Source: Aspidiotus rigidus
Taxonomy: Eukaryota; Arthropoda; Insecta; Hemiptera; Diaspididae
DNA length: 64,000 nucleotides
Reading direction: 5' to 3'
NCBI GenBank assembly: GCA_035079385.1
Contig: JAVHKY010000003.1
Location: forward strand, 12,379,501-12,443,500
Part shown: one piece after another, positions 49,425 through 60,586 of the stretch
Layout: every line of letters starts with the position of its first letter
Numbering within the stretch: the first letter of the stretch is position 1
Translations under genes and position numbers: made by a program
The notes under the pieces: generated by a model
What the model was told of the DNA's origin: nothing
Databases searched by the model: none
What the model saw: the letters and a program-made list of their open reading frames with translations, nothing else

Positions 49425-50329
49425 TTCTTATTGATTATGGACCAACTCCAAACTTTATCTGGGTACTTGATAGTTTTGTTTAATTTTCTAATTTTCGTGT
49501 GTCAATTCCATCGAGTGATTTTCATGAAGTCCAGCCTGTCTTACTGAAATGAGATTGAGAAGTTTTTGAAATTCATTAGACCAATTTTGTCTCGCATTCT
49601 GTGATCAATCAAATATACCCAAATATTGTCGACCGAAAATCTCAATGCTATCCTTGCAATTCACCCATACAGGCTATGTAAATTACACCGGTTACTACGA
49701 GAAGTGATGCCGGTCTTAACGAGCTTTTCCTTATCAATTAGGGCGGATATCCTCGCACAAATGTTACATCTCTTGTCATACAAATATTGGTTACCCTTGA
49801 ATGGAATGTTGGAAACACCGGTTAGTCTGTTTTGGCCTCGCGGGGAAAACTTTTCTCCTTCTCCAAGATGCGAATTTTTTTCCCTCTCCTTCTTTCAAAC
49901 ATCTTCACGCATCCATCAGCATTCCGCCTCCACCTCTATCAAAAACTTGTCTGGAAGGAGACAGTTAGAAAGCTTCGGATGCACCATCAAGTATCGACAG
50001 TCGACTTGTGACATTTGAGCTACGATAGCAACGGGGAATTTCATGGATGGGCCATTTTATTTTGACAAGTTTTTCCAGCTTTTCACTTGTGAACAGATGA
50101 ACACAGCTACAAGAGTTCTTTCTATTCATTCAACCTTATAATTATAATTTGCAGTCCATCTTCTTGCAACCGGACATTCATTTTCCGACCCGAGAATGTT
50201 CACGTTTTACATGAGGAGAAGCCTAGAGACAACGCTGGCGCTCTGGAAACAGTCGAAATAAATTCTACTCCCTCGTTCGTTTTTCTCTACTGCATTTGTG
50301 TTAGTTTTTCTCTATTTTTGTATGTAGCG
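49425..50329. other. No recognised feature
   Basis: One 130-codon frame (49,626-50,018 +) has no motif I recognise. The rest is ordinary AT-rich sequence. Confidence 0.35.
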
Positions 50330-50461
50330 AGCTTCTCGGTATATCCGGACATAACGAGAATCTCGTTATAACCGGGGTATGTCCTCTGCGAGCTTCCGGG
50401 TAAAGCGAGAAAAAGTATCAGGCCCTTGAATCTCGTTATAGTCGGCATCGACTGTACTTTG
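50330..50461. mobile_element. Remnant end of a pogo/Tigger-like DNA transposon
   Basis: Repeated CTCGTTATA motifs and a terminal CGACTGTA at about 50,451-50,458 (reverse complement TACAGTCG, then TATAACGAGA) match the style of pogo-like terminal inverted repeats with a TA target. Only one end was seen and no transposase. Confidence 0.5.
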
Positions 50462-50708
50462 AACATGTTTTTCCCTGGAAATCTATCACCTGTAGAGGTT
50501 CTCCATGCACATTTTCAGAAATGCATCTCAAGCTTTTTTGCTCACATCTTTATTCAATATTTTTTTTTTAATATCTTTTTCGTTTTTTTCCTTTTTTTTC
50601 GGTTCTAGTTGTTTTCAGAAAGTCTGATTTATAGTCTATGGCTGAGAAATCGAGGAATACGTCAAAAACCATAATTAATTGACTCAAAATGATATTCTTC
50701 CACTCACA

Positions 50709-50991
50709 CAGGGTGTCTACCAGGTCAATAAGTCCAATAAAAGTTCACTATTTCAAAAATGGTCCAATAAGTCAATAAAAGTCCATTAATTATGATGCAA
50801 GTCCAACAAAAATTAATAATCGAGAATAAAAGTTCTAATTTTAATACATATTTAATAAAAATCAATAATCAAGAATTGAAAAAAGCTTTTTTTTTTTTTC
50901 TTTTTTTTTTGCTTGTTAAATCAGGAGATTTGCGAAAAAAGGTCCAATAGAAGTCCAATATTTTTGATTTTCAAATTTGGTAGACACCCTG
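50709..50991. mobile_element. hAT-type MITE, 283 bp
   Basis: Perfect inverted ends (CAGGGTGTCTACCA at 50,709 and its complement ending at 50,991) delimit an AT-rich, non-coding interior that repeats GTCCAATA motifs. CAGGG ends are typical of hAT elements. The flanking octamers (CACTCACA and TACTCAGT) are only partly alike, so the 8-bp duplication has decayed. Confidence 0.75.
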
Positions 50992-51964
50992 TACTCAGTT
51001 TGAGTATCCATCAAAAATAGGCTTTAGTAGGAGAAGGGTAGGTCTCACTCTTCTTCCCTAGGCTAGTTCGTCGATGTACAAATATGGTGTTAACCCCCCC
51101 CCCCCGCGTTGAATCTAATATGTTGCGTGTTTTTCGAACGAAAGAAGACCTATAAAGAAGTCAGAAGTTTCGATGAGAGCTGTGGCGGATCTAGAGAAGC
51201 ATTATAGGAAAGAAAAGAGGGGAACGAATTGCAATTTTTGCATCAGGACTTGATATTTTTGATTATCTTTATTGAGTTGAGGTTTGGCATTTCTCCTGTC
51301 AGAATGTCCACGGGCCACGATGAGCGTACAAAACCTGTCAATAGCATGAATTTTGCTTTAAAAAAAGCATAATTTTGAAATAATCAACATTTTTGTAAAA
51401 TTTCTAATCCAAAATGGCGAACTTCGAATATAAACAATATAACATTGATGTTCCTCCTGGGAATGTATTGGAAAACCCATATCATGTTGAATTTGGACCT
51501 CTGGTCAGCATTGGACTACGTGGACATGACGTGGTAGACCAAGATGCTGAACCACTTACCTCCCTTTCAAATATCAATGATTGTACTCACCTCCCGGCCA
51601 CAGACTATATAAAAACCATTACCGTTTACTCATTTTTAATAATTGGACCCGAATCTGTAGTGAACAGACTCTTACCACCTGGTCAACCTCCTTCTCAAAT
51701 TTCAGATTAAGAATGGTCCTTAATCACATACCGAGTTTAATTAACCCGTACTCCCAACCACCCGCATCCTGCCCCAACATACATGTTCATCACTTCCTTA
51801 TCTGTACCGTACTACATACAAAACCTCCGCTCTTTACTGAATACGCCCTCCCCACTTTTTAATACCTCCTTTCATCTTTAATAATCCTTAATATTCCTAT
51901 TTGTAACACCATTCCCTCTTTCTCGGGCTCTTACGTACATTTTATTCTCGATAACGTCCGGTAT
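50992..51964. other. No recognised gene
   Basis: A 98-codon frame at 51,414-51,710 (+) has unbiased composition but no recognisable domain. A C11 homopolymer run lies near 51,095. The stretch ends with the left 16-bp target duplication of the following LINE. Confidence 0.35.
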
Positions 51965-53304
51965 CGCCTTTGAAAGAGAGACGGGGGCGTATGAGCGTGC
52001 ACGCACGCCCAAAGTGGTCCCCGAAAAACCGCACCTCCGGCACCGTTATCCACCCCTTAGGGCATTGCGTCGGTAGTCCAGAGGGCTCGAATTGAGAGTA
52101 GCCTGGCTCCATTTCTCCTGGGGTTGTGCATTGTCCGTCAATGAGGCCACTACAGGGGTCTACCCTACTGACCGAGGGAGCGCTCAGCACTCAACCTGGA
52201 ATTCAGATAGTCCTGTACCATGGACGCACGCGTATCAACTCCTCCACCACAGCTTTCAGTCACCACTGGGGGAGCTCACCAGCAATGTTTCGCGACTCTG
52301 GCTTCTCAGGCGGGGGTTTCTTCCTCCTCCTCTTCTTCTTCTTGGGTTGTCTTGTGCTTGCCCTTTTTATTTTTTATTTTTTTTCTTTCGTGGGGCGCTC
52401 TCTCCTGAGCGCCCTGTATGTGGCGGTACTGGTGCTGGCGAAGAGGTGATGTGGCAGCAGCTGCAGCAGCAGCATGGGGGATGGTACACGTAGATGTGAG
52501 GGGCTATAACGTGGCTCTACATCTGCTGCTCCCATTCCGCGTTCATTTTCTTCTTCATTACCTTAGCGGCAAATGTAGAAACATAGTTCCATGCTTGCGT
52601 TGTTCTGAGCATGCATAAAACCAAATTACCTGGGGTGAGTTCTTCATCTTCCTCGATCTCAGCAAGAGACCGTTTTAGCTCACCCCGCTCACGTCTCCAC
52701 GCCTCACACTTGAAGATGGTGTGTTGTGGGTCATCATTCCGCTCCTGACAGTGTGAACACGACGGTTGCTCAACTTTCCCCATTTTGTGTAGGTACTTGT
52801 TGAAGCACCCATGGCCACTCATCATTTGTGTGAGATGAAAGTTCAACTGGCCATGGTCTCGGTCCATCCATTGGTCAAGATCACGTATTAGCACGCGGGT
52901 CCACTCACCCTTTGCTGTTTGGGCGAGTTGCTCTTTCCATTTGGCAAGCAAGGAGCGCCTGGCCTCCTGCTTGACCCGCAAGGCTTGATTGATGGTCCTT
53001 GTCTTCTTCATTGCCTCTAACACCGCTGCTCGCTCTTCCGCAAGCAGCTCAACTGGCGGCGTTCGTGCTAATACGCAAAGAGCATCCGTCGACACAATGC
53101 GGTAGGCACTAACAGACCTAAGCGCAGCTCTTCGTTGGATTTTTTCCATTTCTCTTCTTCTATATGCAATCTTCATAGAGTCGGCCCAGACTGGGGCTCC
53201 ATAAAGGAGGACCGACATTGTTACACTCATATAGAGTCTTCTTACAGCTTCTCTAGGTCCTCCCTGGTTCGACATTAGGTGGGACAACCGATAACGTCCG
53301 GTAT
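51949..53304 (-). mobile_element. 5'-truncated R1-clade LINE with 16-bp target duplication
   Basis: The 16-mer CGATAACGTCCGGTAT occurs at 51,949-51,964 and 53,289-53,304 and brackets the insertion as a target-site duplication. Read on the minus strand, the insert has the end of the reverse transcriptase ORF, then a ~550-base GC-rich 3' UTR, and no poly(A) tail. Lack of poly(A) is usual for R1-clade elements. Confidence 0.75.
52517..53288 (-). pseudogene. C-terminal part of an R1-clade LINE ORF2 (truncated)
   Basis: The frame contains RRLYMSVTMSVLLYGAPVWAD, IQRRAALRSVSAYRIVST, then PPVELLAEER, and a C-terminal CCHC-like cluster (CSHCQERNDDPQHTIFKC). Such motifs follow the reverse transcriptase domain of R1/TRAS-type LINEs. 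The upstream catalytic RT and endonuclease are missing. The first ~12 codons of the open frame (53,289-53,326) are host sequence and the target duplication. No internal stops break it, implying a fairly young insertion, but without its RT core it cannot be autonomous. Confidence 0.8.
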
Positions 53305-56300
53305 AGGTAGCTGCGTCAAGTCCCAATTATTCTGAAAATATGTTCTTAATTTTAGTAAAAATTTATAGTTCTCTAACAGCAATGTAAATTCCGAAGATAT
53401 AACGTTGAACTGAGACCTACTAATAATTCTGCCACATATATATGATGCAACTCTCTTGAGAGCAGACAAACAATATTTTCTTATGATAAAAATTAAAACA
53501 GCTATAGTCGTATAGCGAAGGAGAAGAAATTATCCCCAAATGCGAATTCAATAAGAAAACGAGCTGAGAAACATTATAAATCAATATTCCGCATTAAGTA
53601 TGTACCCAAATGAAACCTATAAGCTTGAAAATATGTATTATGTACAGTGTAAATGTGAAAAATTCATAAAAATCCAACTAAAGCCAAATATTCTGGCGAC
53701 GTTCCAAACCATACGAGAGAAATTGCTTGAATCGAGTACGTATCAATTCTTTTTAGTCACAGAAAGTGTGAAAGTGAACAAATATCTCAGCGCTGAAATA
53801 AAAGAAACAAGGATGCAGAGAATGAAATAGAGTGATGATTATGGCCGTGATAAGAATTCAACGCGATTAATGCTGCGGTGAGAGATCTTAGATACGATTA
53901 ATTCAATAACAATAGTCTACGAATTTTTCAAAATAGAATCTTTACGATAATCAAGGTCTTCAATGGTTAGTTATATTTCAACTAGAATTGAAACAAGAAA
54001 AAAGGCTCCTATTTTACTATCTCGAATGAGTCTTTTACCTATCGTATACAAATAGGAAGTTCGTTTAGAGAATTGCTTTCAGTACATACTGGTATTTCTT
54101 GCAAAATACGCGTACTTTCAGCTTGAACGATTTTTCCACCTATGTATAAACTTGTAGTTCGTCAGTTGACAATGTTTTGTACAAGCATTTCACAGGTGTT
54201 ATAAAGCGATACGACAGTTCAAGAACTGCCAGATCTACTTTTCTTTCATACAACGACTTACAGAAACCCACATTACAAGTCGTACCAAGAGCGTTCACCC
54301 CCTGCAATATGATGTCGAAAATATCTAATCTCCCATCAGTATTTCGAGCAGATAATTAGGGTCTCACGTACGTTTATTTCGAGTAGTGGAAAACTGTCAA
54401 TTGTTTTATCACCTACACTCAATAGAGGCAGACTTTTAATATACGTATACATATTTCCCAACAATTCTCCACACGTAAATGATTCCCAACAAAACGACCC
54501 TAGTTTTACGCGTAGCCTTTCACGTTCTTTTTTTTCCTTCATCTTTCTGACATCCTTACGAAAAAATATTCTTTCTCTCTCTATTGCAAACCCATTTGAA
54601 AACCCTTTACGAGTTCTTGCGCGCCCTAATTGCGCTGAATGCCAACGAGGTGTAACCGAGACCTGTTCAACAATAACACGTTGACAAAAGTGCCTCGTAC
54701 GAACCAGTATATTTTCATCATTTGGAGTACAGAAGCTCCTTAAATTTGAATCCCTTCGTTTATATGTTCTTAATACACTACCTTATTCATCCATCACAAG
54801 TGAGCTACTCTCTCCCTCTAGAACTAATCGCATATATTAGTGCAAGTATTTGAATTCATTTCTAGAACCCACTCTAAAACTGCGAAACGCCCTGCAGGGA
54901 GAATGAAATGATAGACTACTACAAAACGAACTGCAAAAAAAAAAAAAAATGAAATAAAAATAATAAAATAATAATAGTAATGAAACATGTACACGTCTCA
55001 TTTCGTGTGTCTGTTGCACAATCCAGATATCCTGGCTCGTTACTGCGCGTACTTGACAGGAGAAAAGAACTACACACTCGAATCATATGTACAATTACCT
55101 TGATTATTACATCATAAGACGTAGTAGTCGTAACATTAAACTAGAAAATTGTCTCTCGATATTATGTGTACAACTTAGTCTGCGATTCGCCTCTTGAATA
55201 ACTGTATATTTGTCGGCGGTTACGCAACAATATTGAAATACGACCAGCTCGAAAAAATATTTCCAAATACAATTCCTGCCTGTATTTTTTAGTTCTTATA
55301 AAGACAGACAGATTTAGGGGAAGATGAAAAAATTTGGCACTTGTGCCATCTGTTGAACGAGGATTGAGAGGACGTTCCTCATCATTACTACGAATTCCGT
55401 CTTCGTTTCTCTTCACTCTTTCCCGCTCACGTTGAACGATCGATTTAAAAAAGTTTCCTTTATCGGTGTTCCCCTGCAGTGAAATCAAATTCGACGTATG
55501 AATATTGTATCAGAAATCTTCTTCCCAGCAAGGTTTTGATAAACATGTTATCAAATTTATTATTTATGATCAATTGACGGTTATCTTATACACAACGAGG
55601 TTTTTATAATAACCACCAAGTCTTTTCTTTGGTTAAAGACTTAGGCACTGGAGGATATTGTTTGACACGGATACTTTCATCAGTATATCGACAAAATCGG
55701 GGAATCAGCCCTACTCACCCTACACCGATCCGGTGGGTATAATGTTATTCTAATTATACTTTTCTTTTGAAACCAGCTGCTCTCAAACTTTTTCAAGGGC
55801 CCTTCAGAAATGTAGCAACAAAAATAAGATGAACCACTTCACTCTTCGTGCCTTTACGTTATTCTACGCTAATATTTACACCCGAGCAAACAACCTCCCT
55901 TTTACGTTATGACAGTTGATCTACAACCTAGAATTATTACACTCGAACTTAACGATCCATCAAATACGTAATATGTTGTCTTTTAATACACGTAATAACC
56001 GTCAATATGAATAAGTAAACGTGCACACTTATAAACTGTTTCAAAGCGGTACGGGAGACAACAGTACTATTTCCCAGCAGTGAACGTAAACACGCTGAAA
56101 AGCATGATTTAATGCGCCTTTTTTTTTTAGAACATTACAGAAGGAAATAAATTCTTTTACGGTTTCTTCGATCTATAGGTCAAAATTTAAATACGAAAGG
56201 TGCTAATAGAGAGCCGGGTATACACAGGTACAACTGTACTTCAGATTAGGACTCCAAGACTTTAGTACTCATCGTTCTGAGCGATTTATATAATTTTTAT

Positions 56301-56743
56301 AAGCCAGTAAATCTGTGAATCTAGAAAATCTGTCACACTCAATATAATGTTCGAAATATAGAGGCAAAAAGACTAAAAATAAAAGAGAATTCGAAATCAA
56401 GAAGTGACTACAAAATGACCATAAATGGAACTCTTTTCTCACTTGATTGACAAGAAAATTGATATACAGGCCTCCTCACAACAACTTCCAGTTGATCATT
56501 TTCTCTTACAACACTGAGTTTTAGGCCATAATCACAATTAGTCCACTGAATATTACAAAGTTGAGAATAAAAAATTCTTTCTGCTAGAAATTGTCCCTCT
56601 AGTCAGTATACTGGACAAGTTCGCCGCTCGTTGTCTCCCCTTCCCCCGAAGCTCGTGAGGGGCTTGTGTTATCTACACTTGAAATTAAGTTCTTTCTATT
56701 CGTAATGGAAAATGGTTCGAATTAATTTTTGAGCATGCAGCAT
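53305..56743. other. Gene-free stretch
   Basis: No recognisable coding or mobile sequence. An A-rich run at about 54,933-54,950 and several short featureless frames are present. Confidence 0.4.
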
Positions 56744-57525
56744 TATTGTGTCTTCAATCCTAGGTATGAACGGAAAAAACAGAAGTGTCTAGAGTCACCA
56801 AGCCTTTCAGCTCGAAGCGCTCAGCTTTGAGGGTCAACTGAGGCATCAAATTGAAGAAAATTTTACGAGGAATAATTTCTGTATCTTTATATTTTTCTCT
56901 GGGAAACGTACTTTTTGAGAAAAATGAGATTTATTGTGTCTTTGCTTGTAGGTATGAACCAAAAGACAGAATTGTTCAGAAGTTACCAGGTCTTTTAGCT
57001 TGAAACGTTCAATTTTGAAGGGTCAACTATGGTATCAAATTAGAGGAAATTTTACGAGGAACAATTTTTGTGTCCGTATATTTTTTGCTAGGTAGCATAT
57101 TCTTTGCGAAAAATTAGTAAAACCAAAATTTATAGTGTCTCTGCTTGTACATATGAAGCAAAAAAAACAGAATTGTCCAGAAGTTACCGGTACCAGGTAT
57201 TTTGACTTGAAGCGTTCAATTTCAAGGAGTCAAATATGGTATCAAATTGAAGGAAATTTGATGAGCAACAATTTTGTCTCAATATTTTTCGCTAGGAAGC
57301 ATATTTTTTTAGAAAAATGAGAAAAAAACGAGAATTTACTTTGTATTGTGTCTTCACTTGTACGTATGAATCAACAAATTTAATTATTCAGAAATTATCA
57401 GGTCTTTTAGTTCGTAGTGTTGAATTTCGAGAGGTCAAATATGATATCGAATCAAAGGGAATTTTATGAGGAACAATTTTTGTGTCTTTATATTTTTCGT
57501 TGGGAAGGATAGCCATAAGTTATCA

Positions 57526-58093
57526 GCAGAGACCGGATTCCTTGGCATTTGGCACATTTTCTCCTGAAGGACAAAATGAATGAGAATCAAAATGAAGTTT
57601 GAATCATGATAAATAGAACGCAGGAAAAAAACTCTATTTTGCCGAAAAATGCCGAAATTGATAACAATGCCGAAAAATGCCGAAATTACTACAAATCTTA
57701 GTTTGCAATAAAACTGAGAAATTTCATGCTAACTCGTGAATATATTAAAAATTACCAAATTTTGCTTGAAATCAGGTGGATTTTATTTGAAAAATACTGA
57801 ATTTCGGGCCAATTTTTGTCAAAAATTTCATGAAATTTTGATTGGCAAAAATCAACAAAATTTGCTCTCAAGTGAGGCAGTTTTTGATAAAACTTTTTCT
57901 TCCGAAATTGATTAGTTCTGGCGAAAAGTAAGGTAATTTTGGTTGGAAATTGTATAATTTTCATTGAGAGTGAGTAAATTTACTGAAAAACGCGTATTTC
58001 CCCCTCTTTCTTTATAAAAATGCCGAATATTGCCGAATTTTTGAATTTAAGTGCCGAAATTCCCAGGTTTTCTTGCCAAAAAATCCGGTCTCT
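57526..58093. mobile_element. hAT-like MITE in satellite array, copy 1
   Basis: Inverted ends AGAGACCGGATT at the left and AATCCGGTCTCT at the right enclose ~570 bases rich in TGCCGAA motifs. AGTTATCA precedes the element at 57,518-57,525. The corresponding octamer after it has mutated (AGTTTTCA). An uninterrupted unit reads AGTTACCA here, so an 8-bp duplication is likely. Confidence 0.75.
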
Positions 58094-58645
58094 AGTTTTC
58101 AAGTATTTTAGCTTGAAATGTTCAATTTCGAGGAGTTAAATATGGCATCAAATTGAAGGAAATTTGAGGAGCACCAAATTTTGTGTCTTTATATTTTTTG
58201 TTGGGAAGGATATTTCTCGAGAAAAATGAGAAAAACCAGAACTTATTGTGAGTTTGCTTGTATGTGTATGTATGAAGGAAAAAGAAAAAACGGATTTGTC
58301 CAGAAGTTACCAGGTATTTTAGCTTGAAGCGCTCAATATCGAGGTGTCAAATATGGTATCAAATTACACAAAATTTTACGAGAAATAATTTTTGTGTGCT
58401 CATATTTTTCGCTAGGAGGAATATTTCTCGAGAAAAATGAGAAAAACCAGAATTTATTGTGTCTTCGCTTGTACACGTATGAACCAAAAAAAAAAAAAAA
58501 TTGTCCACCAGAAGTTACCAGGTGTTTTAGCTTGAAACGTTCAATTTTGAAGGGTCAGCTATGGTATCAAATTGGAGGAAATGTTACAAGGAACAGTTTT
58601 TGTGTCCTTATATTTTTCGTTGGGAAGGATAGCCATAAGTTATCA

Positions 58646-59146
58646 GCAGAGACCGGATTCCTCGGCATTTGGCACATTTTCTCCTTAAGGACAAAATGAA
58701 TGAGAATCAAAATGAAGTTTGATTGATGAGAATGCCGAAAAATGCCGAAAAATTCCGAAATTACTACAAATCTTGGTTTGTAATGAAACTGAGAAATTTC
58801 ATGCTAAATCGTGAATATTTTGTTGAAAATTACCAAATTTTGCCTGAAATCTGGTGGATTTTTTTTGAAAAATACAGAATTTTGGGCCAATTTTCGTCAA
58901 AAAATTCATGAAATTTTGATTGACAAAAATCAACAAAATTTGCTCTCAAGTGAGGCAGTTTTTGATGAAATTTTTTCTTCCGAAATTGATTAGTTCTGGC
59001 GAAAAGTAAGGTAATTTTGGTTGGAAATTGTATAATGTTCATTGAGAGTGAGTAAATGTACTGAAAAACGCTTTTTTTTTTAAATGCCGAATTTTTGAAT
59101 TTAAGTGCCGAAATTCACAGGGGTCTTGCCAAAAAATCCGGTCTCT
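58646..59146. mobile_element. hAT-like MITE in satellite array, copy 2
   Basis: Same element as at 57,526-58,093, ~500 bases, with an intact octamer AGTTATCA on both sides (58,638-58,645 and 59,147-59,154). The insertion point within the satellite unit and the flanking GGGAAGGATAGCCATAAGTT are identical to copy 1. The two copies probably arose by duplication of a ~1.12-kb higher-order unit, not by two insertions. Confidence 0.8.
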
Positions 59147-60061
59147 AGTTATCAAGTATTTTAGCTTGAAACGTTCACTTTCGAGGAGTTAAATATGGCA
59201 TCAAATTGAAGAAAATTTGACGAGCACCAAATTCTGTATCTTTATATTTTTTGTTGGGAAGGATATTTTTCGAGAAAAATGAGAAAAACCAGAACTTATT
59301 GTGAGTTTGCTTGTTCGTACGAAGCAAAAAAAAAAGAACAGATTTGTCCAGAAGTTAGCAGGTATTTTAGCTTGAAGCGCTCAATTTCGAGTTGTCAAAT
59401 ATGGTATCAAATTAGAGGAAATTTGATGAGAAAATGAGAAAAACCAGAACTCATATTTGATTGTGTCTTCTTTCCTGAGTATCATCAGATTATTTAGCTT
59501 GAAGCATTCAACTTCGAGAAGTCAAATATGGCATCAAATTGAAGGAAATTTAACGAGCACCAAATTCTGAGTCTTTATATTTTTTGTTGGGAAGGATATT
59601 TTTCGAGAAAAATGAGAAAAAACAGAACTTATTGTGAGTTTGCTTGTTCGTACGAAGCAAAAAAAAAAACAGATTTGTCCATAAGTTACCAGGTATTTTA
59701 GCTTGAAGCGCTCAATTTCGAGGTGTCAAATATGGTATCAAATGAGAGGAAATTTGACGAGTAACAACTTTTGTGTCTTTATATTTTTCGATGGGAATCA
59801 TATTTCGCGAGAAAAATAAGAAAAACCAGAACTTTTTGTGTCTTTGCTTGTACTTATGAACCAAAAAAACAGAATTATCTAGGGTCATCAGGTCTTCTAG
59901 CTTGAAGCGTTCAACTTTCAGGGGTCAAATTTAGTATCAAATTAGACGAAATTTTACGAGGAATAATTTTTATGTGGTCATATTTTTCGCTAGGAAGAAT
60001 ATTTTTCGAGAAAAATGAGAAAACCAGAATTTATTGTGTCTCCGCTTGTACACCTATGAAC

Positions 60062-60410
60062 TGTTACGATCGCGACGCACGCACCAGCGACGTTCGCCAC
60101 GATCATAGCCGACGCTAGCCGATGATATAGAAGGAGCTGCTCCAATGCCCTATACTGCGCGCGCAACGCGAGGAGTACATTCGTGGACGACGGTGGCGCG
60201 CACCGGATCCGCGACATGTCCTGTTCGCGCGGCGCGATCCCCTATAAATACGGTTACGCTAGCTTAGTTTAGTCACTTTACGTTTATTGCTCGCTTTCGT
60301 TTATACTTAATCTTACGGCTATCGTTATTACTCTCTCGTTCGGTGGTGATGAACTGAATGTCCGATCGGATTATTTCCGTCAGCATTCGTCTCTGAGCCG
60401 AGTCATAACA
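60062..60410 (+). mobile_element. 5' LTR of a Ty3/Gypsy retrotransposon
   Basis: The 349-base LTR starts TGTTAC and ends CATAACA, with short inverted termini, and interrupts a satellite unit directly. A TATA box (TATAAATA) lies at 60,243-60,250. It is GC-richer than its surroundings. The 3' LTR lies beyond the window, so LTR-to-LTR age cannot be read here. Confidence 0.8.
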
Positions 60411-60430
60411 ATTCAGAAGTGGGATCACTT
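60411..60430 (+). other. Presumed primer-binding site region
   Basis: Directly after the LTR comes ATTCAGAAGTGGGATCAC. TCAGAAGTGGGAT resembles the complement of the 3' arm of some tRNAs (leucine-type), but the usual TGG next to the LTR is absent. The priming tRNA is therefore unresolved. Confidence 0.4.
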
Positions 60431-60586
60431 CCCGAAAAACCGCTCAACAAATCGTCCGCTGTTGTTAAAAAAAAAACGACTCTTTTTTTTCAAGAAGAGA
60501 AATAATTTTTCTCTATTACCCTCGCTTTCGTTCGTACAATTGTTGACATCGTAAACCGATACTCCGCCTAGCACTTGGTTTCTCAA

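Larger units (their letters stand above)
56744..60061. repeat. ~190-bp tandem (satellite-like) array
   Basis: Units carry, in order, TTGTGTCTT-TGCTTGTA, CAGAATTGTCCAGAAGTTACC, AGGTATTTTAGCTTGAA, ATATGGTATCAAATTGAAGG and GAGAAAAATGAGAAAAACCAGAA-type blocks. Unit starts recur at about 56,744, 56,934, 57,131, 57,345, 58,246, 58,457, 59,298, 59,461, 59,630, 59,837 and 60,038. The spacing is about 165-215 bases where no insertion intervenes. Two MITE copies and then an LTR element interrupt it. It is not coding. Confidence 0.85.

Noticed and set aside
52092..52493. Plus-strand frames starting near 52,219 that look like a Ser/Pro-rich protein start
   Set aside because: They fall in the 3' UTR of the minus-strand LINE and are bounded by its target duplication; composition explains them.
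57752..59042. Near-identical 70-codon minus-strand frames at 57,752-57,964 and 58,830-59,042
   Set aside because: They lie wholly inside the two copies of the MITE; similarity is due to the element, not to a gene family.
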